This document shows, one piece after another, positions 1 through 6,208 of a stretch of 7,647 nt of DNA; the stretch's first letter is position 1, and the number at the start of each line of letters is the position of its first letter. The notes below the pieces were generated by a model. The model saw only the letters and a list, made by a program, of their open reading frames with translations. It did not search any database and was not told the DNA's origin. The translations under genes and the position numbers were made by a program. The stretch comes from Bacteroidota bacterium (lineage in GTDB: Bacteria; Bacteroidota; Bacteroidia; Chitinophagales; Chitinophagaceae): positions 1-7,647 of the forward strand of contig JAEWJV010000127.1 in assembly GCA_023386395.1 (NCBI GenBank). Reading direction: 5' to 3'.

Positions 1-856
1 GTTTTACCGCTATGTTATATTGAGGATGCGAAAACAAACCGGGATAATATACATTTTCAATGTTTGCATTCCTATTTAAATACTCCACTACGGCCAACGC
101 ATTTTCATTTTGCTTTTTAACCCTTAATGAAAGCGTTTTCAAGCTCCTTTCTGCCATGTAGCATTCATAAGGCGTTAATGAGCCGCCATACATTTTAGCA
201 GTATTAAAAATCACATCTTTATTTTCATGGCTGTTGGATACCAATGCGCCATAAGGAAGATCGTTATGCCCACCCAGGTATTTTGTTCCGCTATGCACAG
301 AAATATCAAAGCCATGCAAAAGCGGTAACTGATTTATAGGAGAAGCAAATGTGTTGTCAATAATAGTAAGAATATTATTGGCTTTGGCTATAGCCGCAAT
401 TTCTTCAAGCGGAAGTATATTCAATAAAGGATTGGAAGGCGTTTCTATATAAATGATGCGGGTGTTTTTGCGGATGAGGTTTTTAAAGGCTTCAACATCG
501 CCCGCAAAACTGCATTTAATGCCGCGTTTCGGTAATTCATCGCTGGCAAATTTCAGCGTACCGCCATACAAATCTTTGGAGAAGATGATATGGTCTTCAT
601 TATTCAAAAAACTAAGAATAGCCGTGCTTATAGCAGCCATGCCCGAACTAAAAACCATACCCCATGCACCCTGCTCGAGGTTGCAGATAATCTGTCCCAG
701 CCTTTGCTGGTTATAGGTAGAATAAAAACCGGGATATTGTAATGTTTTGCGGTCTATATATTCGTAAGCAACTGCCGGCTGAATACCCGAAGTAACTGCG
801 CCATTATACAATTCATCATTAAGCGGATGAACACAATCTGTATCAAAATTTCTCAT
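1..856 (-). CDS. Cys/Met metabolism PLP-dependent enzyme (cystathionine gamma-synthase/lyase-like), 3' end cut by window edge
   Basis: The first 285 codons of a fold-type I PLP enzyme of the trans-sulfuration family, about three quarters of the usual 380-400 residues; the C-terminal domain lies beyond position 1. Family landmarks are present: a Gly/Ala-rich cofactor loop (SSGMAAIS, about 70-77), DLYGGT with the ring-stacking Tyr97, IETPSNPL (137-144), IIDNTF with Asp167 that would bind the pyridine nitrogen, and SGTKYLGGHND with the Schiff-base Lys192 (codon 281-283). Members act in the cytoplasm on homoserine esters, cystathionine or methionine; which reaction this one performs cannot be decided, so no symbol is given. 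The usual Y-x-R phosphate-binding motif is replaced by QYPGFYSTYNQQ (40-51), without the Arg. ATG at 856 is chosen because an in-frame stop lies five codons upstream (869-871). It is the last of three co-directional genes, 47 bp after the membrane-protein gene. Confidence 0.9.
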   Translation of the reverse strand, partial: MRNFDTDCVHPLNDELYNGAVTSGIQPAVAYEYIDRKTLQYPGFYSTYNQQRLGQIICNLEQGAWGMVFSSGMAAISTAILSFLNNEDHIIFSKDLYGGTLKFASDELPKRGIKCSFAGDVEAFKNLIRKNTRIIYIETPSNPLLNILPLEEIAAIAKANNILTIIDNTFASPINQLPLLHGFDISVHSGTKYLGGHNDLPYGALVSNSHENKDVIFNTAKMYGGSLTPYECYMAERSLKTLSLRVKKQNENALAVVEYLNRNANIENVYYPGLFSHPQYNIAVK

Positions 857-889
857 GCCTAAAGCTACTCAGGAATTTGTAAAGGGGAA

Positions 890-897
890 GAAAATTA
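890..897 (-). promoter_or_regulatory. Possible -7 promoter element for the PLP-enzyme gene
   Basis: On the minus strand this reads TAATTTTC, seven of eight matches to the Bacteroidota -7 consensus TAnnTTTG, 33 bp before the ATG at 856. No clear TTTG box lies at -33, so the gene may instead be transcribed only from the upstream genes. Confidence 0.2.
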
Positions 898-903
898 TAC
901 AGC

Positions 904-1329
904 TCAGCTAAATACATGCTCATGCGTGAACAGATAAGGCACAAAAAAAACAATAAAAGCGCCTAGTATAATAATTGTGCCGGCCAGCAATTCACCAAAC
1001 TGTTTTACAGCAAGGGCGTCGCCTGAATGTGGTGCATGCAGTGAATAATAAACAGCAATGCCAGTAAGTGCAATAAACACTATTCTGAATATAATGCTGC
1101 CACCTTTTATATAATGATTGAAAAAATAAAACAGCACACCGCTTATTGTTACTACCAATACAGAAATAATAATGATAGATGATACATTAATAAGGGCCGA
1201 AGGATTATACTCTGTTATGGCGCGGTACGCAAAATTGAAGATAAGATTGGCAAAGGTTGCAAAGATGCCGGCAAACAATCCCGATAACACTGATTTGGAG
1301 AATTCCGTTTGCTCATAATCGTAATTCAT
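904..1329 (-). CDS. Small integral membrane protein of unknown function (four predicted helices)
   Basis: A 141-residue protein that I do not recognise as a named family. It is strongly hydrophobic, with four likely membrane helices at about residues 14-34, 49-70, 79-97 and 112-134. The short polar N-terminus is acidic (MNYDYEQTEF). The loop between helices 3 and 4 contains HAPHSGDALAVKQFGE, and the C-terminal tail reads FTHEHVFS. Several His residues sit in these loops (97-102 and 136-138), but no known metal site can be named. The gene starts with ATG only 27 bp after the ClC stop codon and ends 47 bp before the PLP-enzyme gene, all on the same strand, so it may share a transcript with the ClC gene. 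A supporting role at the membrane is possible, but no function is shown by the sequence. Confidence 0.8.
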   Translation of the reverse strand: MNYDYEQTEFSKSVLSGLFAGIFATFANLIFNFAYRAITEYNPSALINVSSIIIISVLVVTISGVLFYFFNHYIKGGSIIFRIVFIALTGIAVYYSLHAPHSGDALAVKQFGELLAGTIIILGAFIVFFVPYLFTHEHVFS

Positions 1330-1345
1330 ACTAAAATGTTTTAGT
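1330..1345. repeat. Short perfect inverted repeat directly before a start codon
   Basis: ACTAAAATGTTTTAGT has 7-bp arms around a 2-bp centre and abuts the ATG (1329) of the membrane-protein gene, inside the 27-bp gap after the ClC gene. As RNA it could form only a weak A-U hairpin (6-bp stem, 4-base loop) at the translation start; as DNA it could be a protein site. It may be chance in A+T-rich sequence. Confidence 0.3.
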
Positions 1346-1356
1346 TTTTATAAATA

Positions 1357-3243
1357 TTAGATGTCTTCTTTTGAGAATTTTGACTGCATAAAATATTTCC
1401 CTTTTATCAAAAACTTTTTCGTTCTTCTCTTTACAGAAATGGAAACCTGGTAATCATTCTCCTGTTTGTAATGATTGCTGTAAGCCTGCACAATATCGTT
1501 TGAAGTAATAACTCCTTTTACTTTTTTGTTATTACCTTCTATTACTACAACACATTGCATATCGTAATTAGCCATTACTTCAGAAACCGAGGCCAGGCTT
1601 TGCCGTTCCTGCACAACCGGCAGCTTTTCTGAAATCAGGGTTTGAATGGAGTTTGAAGCAATGCTGTCATCGGCGGTAAACACCTTGCCGGTTTCCACAT
1701 AGCCAATAAAGTTTTCCTTTTTATCTGTTATAATAAGAAAGCTGTCCTGGTAAGTATTGATATTATCCAGTAGCCACTGTTTAATATCGCCAATTTTGTT
1801 ATCAATGCAAATAAGCACCGGCGCATCATCCATCACAGTTAATGCATTAATGGTTTGCAAAACGTCGGGCCTGTATACATCGGGTGTGCGTATGCCGCGC
1901 CTTTGAATTTTTTCAGTCATTATACTTCCTTTCATCAGGAAGAAAGAAATAGAATAAGCTGCCGTGCATGCGCCAATCAATGGCAACAACGCATGCGGCT
2001 GCGCCGTGGTTTCCATCAAAAAAACAATAGAGGTAAGTATAGCCCTTGACGCACCGGCAAACATAGCAGCCATGCCTATAAGTGCTGCCGTGGCAATATT
2101 TATTTCACTGCCGGGAAACACCTGCAATACCAATACGCCAATTAATGCACCCGTTGCGCCGCCAATGGTAAATAAGGGCGCCAGTGTTCCGCCGGATGTG
2201 CCGCTGCTTAAAGCAACAGCCCACGAAATATACTTTAAAAAGCATAATATAAACAACATGCTTAAAGGCAGTGAACCGGTAAGCAGGTTTGTAATATTTG
2301 AATAGCCCACGCCCAAAGTGGATGGCGCAAAATAACCGGTAACGCCCACTACAATGGCGCCAATGGCCGGCCACCACTTCCAGTGTACAGGAAGCTTTTC
2401 AAAATAATCTTCCAGCAGGTAAACCGATTTTGAAATGACAGCGGCGATAACACCTATTACCAAACCCATAGCAACATAGGTAATCAATGCGATGCCTGAA
2501 GCCACCGGTATATCCGGCATTGCAAAAACCGGCGTGTTTCCAAAACATACCAGGTGCACAGCCGCGCCGGTGGCGCAGGATAAGGCAACAGGTATTACAG
2601 ATTTGGGCGAGAATTCAAACAACAATAGTTCTATGGCCAGCAAAGTAGCAGCCAGTGGGCTTCCGAAAATAGCAGCCATACCTGCACAGGCACCGGCAGC
2701 CAGCATTATCTTTCTTTCGCTTGATGATATGCGCATGATTTGCCCGCTCACCGAGCCAAATGCACCACCCGTGGCTATAATGGGGCCTTCCGCGCCAAAC
2801 GGGCCGCCTGTTCCAATAGAGATTGCTGCTGATATGGGCTTTAAAAAAGTAAGTTTTACCGGGATTTTGCTTTCGCCGGTTATGATCTTTTCCATAGCCT
2901 CCGGTATGCCGTGGCCACGTATGGCAGAAGATCCAAATCTCGCCATAATGCCCACAATAATACTGCCTGCAATAGGCACCAGTATTACTATCCAGCCTAA
3001 TGTATTGTGCAGAGGCGTTATAGCCTCAAAAGAAAATTTTCCGTAGAAAGATATGTTGGTAATCAGGTCTATCACCAGGACAAGGCCTTTGGCTATAAAG
3101 CCGATGACCAATGCATTTAAAACGGCCTGGAGGCTCAGTAAAAATACCCTTCCGGTAACAGGTTGCTCACTCTCAGGTATAGTCTCCGGTTTAAAGCTTT
3201 CATCTAATGTAGGGGATACCGGAATACTATTCGCTCGAATCAT
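1357..3243 (-). CDS. ClC-family chloride channel/antiporter with C-terminal CBS-domain pair
   Basis: A 628-residue ClC protein of the inner membrane that moves chloride or a similar anion. Numbering is from the ATG at 3243. After a polar N-terminus come about ten hydrophobic segments (about 30-440), carrying the three ion-pathway motifs: RGHGIPEAM (G110-P114), GAEGP with the external gating Glu152, and GGTLAP (351-356). The cytoplasmic tail holds two CBS repeats (about 458-523 and 533-590), which in other ClC proteins bind adenine nucleotides or regulate gating, then a basic end. The Ser that coordinates the central anion in E. coli ClcA is His111, and at the internal proton glutamate (Glu203 of ClcA) I align Leu206, next to Glu205. 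Proton coupling is therefore uncertain. Reading can be extended to a TTG at 3264, but that codon lies inside a good -7 promoter element, so ATG 3243 is preferred. Divergent from the Crp/Fnr gene. Confidence 0.93.
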   Translation of the reverse strand: MIRANSIPVSPTLDESFKPETIPESEQPVTGRVFLLSLQAVLNALVIGFIAKGLVLVIDLITNISFYGKFSFEAITPLHNTLGWIVILVPIAGSIIVGIMARFGSSAIRGHGIPEAMEKIITGESKIPVKLTFLKPISAAISIGTGGPFGAEGPIIATGGAFGSVSGQIMRISSSERKIMLAAGACAGMAAIFGSPLAATLLAIELLLFEFSPKSVIPVALSCATGAAVHLVCFGNTPVFAMPDIPVASGIALITYVAMGLVIGVIAAVISKSVYLLEDYFEKLPVHWKWWPAIGAIVVGVTGYFAPSTLGVGYSNITNLLTGSLPLSMLFILCFLKYISWAVALSSGTSGGTLAPLFTIGGATGALIGVLVLQVFPGSEINIATAALIGMAAMFAGASRAILTSIVFLMETTAQPHALLPLIGACTAAYSISFFLMKGSIMTEKIQRRGIRTPDVYRPDVLQTINALTVMDDAPVLICIDNKIGDIKQWLLDNINTYQDSFLIITDKKENFIGYVETGKVFTADDSIASNSIQTLISEKLPVVQERQSLASVSEVMANYDMQCVVVIEGNNKKVKGVITSNDIVQAYSNHYKQENDYQVSISVKRRTKKFLIKGKYFMQSKFSKEDI

Positions 3244-3261
3244 TTTATAATTTAAAGGGTG

Positions 3262-3269
3262 CAAAAGTA
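3262..3269 (-). promoter_or_regulatory. Bacteroidota-type -7 promoter element of the ClC gene
   Basis: On the minus strand this reads TACTTTTG followed by C, a full match to the -7 consensus TAnnTTTG. It ends 18 bp before the ATG at 3243, leaving a short leader. At the -33 position (3290-3293, 20-bp spacing) there is only GTTC, a partial match to TTTG. The element overlaps the alternative TTG start at 3264 and so argues against it. Confidence 0.5.
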
Positions 3270-3295
3270 TATCATAAAATATATTTTTTGAACTG

Positions 3296-3317
3296 ATTGA
3301 CGAAATTTTATGACAAT
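3296..3317. repeat. Imperfect 22-bp inverted repeat between divergent ClC and Crp/Fnr genes
   Basis: The outer arms are ATTGxC and GxCAAT, with further AA/TT pairing near the centre. It lies in the 138-bp region between the ClC start and the Crp/Fnr start. Its arms resemble half-sites of Crp/Fnr proteins (TTG...CAA), but the 20-bp TTG-to-CAA span is longer than the usual 14-16 bp, so an operator role is only a suggestion. Confidence 0.2.
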
Positions 3318-3369
3318 TTAAATATTATAAGCAATGTTTTCAATGTCTTAGCCTCATTGGATTTTTCTT

Positions 3370-3377
3370 TATTATTG
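3370..3377 (+). promoter_or_regulatory. Weak -7-like element before the Crp/Fnr gene
   Basis: TATTATTG matches seven of eight positions of TAnnTTTG, but it ends only 4 bp before the ATG at 3382. The transcript would be nearly leaderless. No good -33 box is visible. Confidence 0.2.
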
Positions 3378-3381
3378 AGCC

Positions 3382-4071
3382 ATGAATGGCAGGAATTATA
3401 AGGATTGTAACCCTGAAATTTGCTTTCTGTGCAAACATTGCTTAAAAGAATGGGTACCCTCCATAGAACAGTTTAAAACAACCGTGCGGATGAAAAAGGG
3501 TGACCAGTTATTTAAGGAAGGCGATGCCGTAAAAGGCATATTTTTTTTAAAACAGGGCAAATTAAAAGTGCATAAATCATGGGAGGAAGACAGGCAAATG
3601 GTAATACGCTTTGCAAAAGCCGGGGATGTGATAGGCCATCGCGGGCTGGGCAGCGACACCATCTATCCTGTTTCTGCAACTGCACTGGAAGATATAACAG
3701 CCTGTTTTATTGAACGCAGTTTCTTTCTCCGTTCAATACAGGTAAACCCTGAATTTGCCCTGCAGTTAATGATGTTTTATTCTGATGAACTGCAGGATGC
3801 TGAAAAACGCATCCGTGATCTTGCCCTCATGGATGTGAGGGGCCGCATTGCCGATACTTTTTTAATGCTGCAAAGGAAATTTGGCACAGATGAAGAAGGT
3901 TATATTAATGTAGTGCTTACACGGCAGGATATAGCTTCTTTTGCAGGTACCATTTATGAAACATTTTTCAGGATAGCCAACGAATTTGCCAAACAAAAAA
4001 TCATTCGTTATTCAGGAAAGCGATTGAAGATATTAAAGTCCTCCATGCTTGAAGCATATTCAAAGATTTGA
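3382..4071 (+). CDS. Crp/Fnr-family transcriptional regulator with N-terminal cysteine cluster
   Basis: A 229-residue cytoplasmic DNA-binding regulator of typical family length. An N-terminal Cys cluster, C9-x4-C14-x2-C17-x2-C20, precedes a cyclic-nucleotide-binding-type beta barrel (about 28-115; glycine turns in KKGDQLFKEGD and KQGKLKVHK), a long dimerisation helix (about 122-150), and a winged helix-turn-helix (about 153-215; LTRQDIASFAGTIYETFFRI). The recognition helix keeps Glu193 and Arg197, which correspond to FNR Glu209 and Arg213; FNR Ser212 is replaced by Phe196. Cys108 (DITACFIERS) falls where FNR has its fourth cluster ligand, Cys122. I infer a possible Fe-S cluster and a response to oxygen, NO or redox state, but the Cys spacing is not that of E. 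coli FNR. The barrel shows no clear cAMP-pocket signature. Divergent from the ClC gene, which could be a target; this is not shown. Confidence 0.92.
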   Translation: MNGRNYKDCNPEICFLCKHCLKEWVPSIEQFKTTVRMKKGDQLFKEGDAVKGIFFLKQGKLKVHKSWEEDRQMVIRFAKAGDVIGHRGLGSDTIYPVSATALEDITACFIERSFFLRSIQVNPEFALQLMMFYSDELQDAEKRIRDLALMDVRGRIADTFLMLQRKFGTDEEGYINVVLTRQDIASFAGTIYETFFRIANEFAKQKIIRYSGKRLKILKSSMLEAYSKI

Positions 4072-4099
4072 AAAAAAAGTAAGGTATTTGAGATATTTT

Positions 4100-5377
4100 T
4101 CAGAACAAAGTCATTTGTGCAGGCTTTATATTCAGTTCATCCTTGTTAAAAAAATAAATACGGCCGTAAACACCATCATAACCTTCAGTAAAATGTTTCT
4201 CATTGTTGCGTAACCTTTCAATGGCAACAGATAATTTATAATGATGATGCCGAATATCTCCCAATGGGGCATGATGCAGGATATTAAATTCACTGCCGAA
4301 TTGTGATACAACTTTTGAATACAGTTGCGTAACAATTTTTGTATCCAAAGGTTTCTCAGCCTTTATACCTTTTATCTCCGCTAATATTTCAGGCAACGGC
4401 AAGATATATTTGAATGGCTGGACATTCTTTTCTGCATCATTCCCGATCCTGTTAGCCAGTTGTTCAACACGGTGAGATACGCCAATGGTTAATGGCCTGC
4501 CACATACAGGACAAATAACAATATTTGGCTTATTAGTGCTTAAGCAAAAGCTACAGTTGCGATGTCCTGTACTATAACATTTGCCTTTTTGTGGGAACAA
4601 CTCATACGTTCCTGCAAAGCCTTGTTTTGCCATAAATGCATTGAACATAGCATCATAGCTCAGTTCAGTATGCAGCAGGTTCACTTCACGGCCAAGATTA
4701 TGCGGGGAATGTGCATCTGAATTTGAAACCAATGTAAGATGGTCCAGGGCATCATAACGCCGGCACATAACCGGGTCGGCAGAAAGACTTGTTTCAACCG
4801 CAAACAATTCATGCGTCACATCTTTAAAGCAATCCTGTAGCGAATGATGGCCTTCCATTGCACCAATGGAAGAGCACCAGGGTGTCCAGATATGCGCCGG
4901 TATAAAATGTGTCCCGGGAATCTCAAGAATGATTTTAAACAATTCATGTGATTGTATATTTAGCGACGGCCTTCCATCTGCTGCAAGGTTTCCATACTGA
5001 GATAACGTTTTATTAATACGATGCACTGTTTCAAAATCTTTTGCGTAGATCAGCTGATGTGTACGGTACCGCCGGTGCTTTATAACATATTCGCAGCTCA
5101 CTTCAACCGACAAACAGAAATGCACTTTTCGTTCCTCCGGCTTTATGCCTGGCACTACATTCATACCCGGCAATTGTTTTAGTGTATAAAATCCATTACC
5201 GGCAGGCTCCAGCTTTTCCTGTAATTCTTTTAGCCACCCGGGATGAGTGAAGTCGCCGGTGCTTACCACATCTATTCCTTTTATTAAAGCCCATTGGTAT
5301 ATGGTTTCCAAACATAAATTAGGGCTGGTAGCCCCGGCATATTTTGAATGTGTATGCAAATCAGCGATATAAAACAT
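4100..5377 (-). CDS. Endonuclease Q-like PHP-domain DNA repair nuclease
   Basis: A 425-residue protein matching the EndoQ/TIGR00375 family in layout. Known EndoQ cuts DNA on the 5' side of uracil, hypoxanthine, xanthine and AP sites, so the likely role is repair of deaminated bases. The PHP metal-binding motifs appear in order: DLHTH (His8, His10), TGDFTHP (Asp42, His45), VEVS (Glu92), RTHQ (His107), IPAHIWTPW (His162) and SNSDAH (Asp221, His223). A zinc ribbon follows: C275-x2-C278 and C289-x2-C292 (CPVCGRPL), then a helical region and a His-rich stretch (368-379). The protein ends in QMTLF (421-425), which resembles a bacterial beta-clamp binding pentapeptide. ATG at 5377 is fixed by an in-frame stop four codons upstream. 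It lies 83 bp downstream of the methyltransferase gene on the same strand and converges with the Crp/Fnr gene, 28 bp apart with no convincing terminator between them. Confidence 0.88.
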   Translation of the reverse strand: MFYIADLHTHSKYAGATSPNLCLETIYQWALIKGIDVVSTGDFTHPGWLKELQEKLEPAGNGFYTLKQLPGMNVVPGIKPEERKVHFCLSVEVSCEYVIKHRRYRTHQLIYAKDFETVHRINKTLSQYGNLAADGRPSLNIQSHELFKIILEIPGTHFIPAHIWTPWCSSIGAMEGHHSLQDCFKDVTHELFAVETSLSADPVMCRRYDALDHLTLVSNSDAHSPHNLGREVNLLHTELSYDAMFNAFMAKQGFAGTYELFPQKGKCYSTGHRNCSFCLSTNKPNIVICPVCGRPLTIGVSHRVEQLANRIGNDAEKNVQPFKYILPLPEILAEIKGIKAEKPLDTKIVTQLYSKVVSQFGSEFNILHHAPLGDIRHHHYKLSVAIERLRNNEKHFTEGYDGVYGRIYFFNKDELNIKPAQMTLF

Positions 5378-5419
5378 ACGGCTAAATTACTAAAATTATT
5401 AGCTGCAACCTGCCTGTGG

Positions 5420-5441
5420 ATGATGAGCATCATAGCTAGCT
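5420..5441. repeat. Two adjacent short palindromes upstream of the EndoQ-like gene
   Basis: ATGATGAGCATCAT (5420-5433; 6-bp arms, 2-bp centre) is directly followed by the 8-bp palindrome AGCTAGCT (5434-5441). Both lie in the 83-bp gap between the methyltransferase stop and the EndoQ-like ATG at 5377. They could form an operator for the nuclease gene. No T-tract follows, so a terminator is unlikely. Confidence 0.25.
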
Positions 5442-5460
5442 GTTATATTTTCCCATATTG

Positions 5461-6147
5461 TTATTGCATCACCAACCGCCCAAGATACTGCCCCGATGCA
5501 TCTTCCTCCAGCACTTCCATGATAAAACCGCAATCCCGGGCAATGGACTGCATGGTTAATGCATCCACATATAACCATTTAAACCAACCGGAAATTTTAC
5601 CGCGGTATTCATACCTGTAATCAATCTCCCCATAATAATGCCCCGGGCGTTCTTTTTGTACAAAAAGATATTGTATATCCGAAGAATCAAATATGATATG
5701 CCCGCCGGGTTTCAGTAATTGTTTAAGATGATGCAGTAACATTCGCAGTCCATCCAGTGTTCCGGCAAGCCCGATGCCGTTCATTAAAAAAAGCAAGGTA
5801 TCAAACTGCTTTTCCTGCCAGGAAAAAATATCTGCCTGCACCACTTTCTTTATACCACGTTGTTTCATTACCCAAACCGCTCCCGCTGAAATATCCATTG
5901 CCATAACACGCTGTTTTCTTTGCTGCAATAATAAACTATGGCAGCCCGCAGCAGCGCCCACATCCAGTATATCGCCTGCACAACCTTCCAGCGCCAGCAA
6001 CTCCAGCGGCGACATTTCTTTACCACTCCTGAAATAAATCTCCACCGGCATCTCTTCTTTCCTGCCATAGGTATTGTGTATCCAAAGCTTATAACGATCA
6101 TTGCCCTGCTGGTAATCTTTTAATGCTTCACCCAATACATCCTCCAT
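5461..6147 (-). CDS. Class I SAM-dependent methyltransferase, substrate unknown
   Basis: A 228-residue protein when read from the ATG at 6147. The Rossmann-fold methyltransferase motifs are clear: motif I ILDVGAAAGCHS (60-71) for SAM binding, an acidic residue after strand 2 in MAMDIS (Asp85), QADIFSW (about 104-110), FDTLLFLMNGIGLAG (115-129) as the motif IV region, and LKPGGHIIFDSSD (145-157). The N-terminal 50 residues and a Tyr-rich C-terminal half (GHYYGEIDYRYEYRG) probably shape the acceptor site. Motifs of known rRNA, protein or quinone methyltransferases are not evident, so no substrate is proposed. An extension to a TTG at 6165 is possible but less likely than the ATG. The gene is divergent from pncB across 61 bp and lies 83 bp upstream of the EndoQ-like gene, with which it could be co-transcribed; a functional link is not shown. 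Confidence 0.87.
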   Translation of the reverse strand: MEDVLGEALKDYQQGNDRYKLWIHNTYGRKEEMPVEIYFRSGKEMSPLELLALEGCAGDILDVGAAAGCHSLLLQQRKQRVMAMDISAGAVWVMKQRGIKKVVQADIFSWQEKQFDTLLFLMNGIGLAGTLDGLRMLLHHLKQLLKPGGHIIFDSSDIQYLFVQKERPGHYYGEIDYRYEYRGKISGWFKWLYVDALTMQSIARDCGFIMEVLEEDASGQYLGRLVMQ

Positions 6148-6192
6148 AATAAATGCTATTTTCAAATTCCGTTACAAATTTCAGTACATAAA

Positions 6193-6200
6193 TTGCTTTG
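6193..6200 (+). promoter_or_regulatory. Possible -7 promoter element of pncB
   Basis: TTGCTTTG matches seven of eight positions of TAnnTTTG and lies 8 bp before the ATG at 6209, in the short region shared with the divergent methyltransferase gene. No good -33 box is seen. Confidence 0.27.
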
Positions 6201-6208
6201 TTATTGCC

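Noticed and set aside
1964..2305. Open frame of 113 codons on the plus strand inside the ClC gene
   Set aside because: It is a shadow of the ClC coding frame, which carries all the conserved motifs.
2492..3046. Open frame of 184 codons on the plus strand, opposite the ClC gene
   Set aside because: It is the antisense of conserved ClC membrane segments, has low-complexity Ala/Pro/Ile content and matches no family.
4072..4099. Possible bidirectional terminator between the convergent Crp/Fnr and EndoQ-like genes
   Set aside because: There is an A8 run on one side and a T5 run on the other, but no stable G+C-containing stem between them.
6148..6165. TTG start at 6165 for the methyltransferase
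   Set aside because: ATG at 6147 follows six codons later, and the extra residues are not part of any methyltransferase motif.
6163..6186. Imperfect 12-bp tandem repeat (CAAATT...) between the methyltransferase and pncB
   Set aside because: Only 9 of 12 bases match in A+T-rich sequence; this is easily chance.
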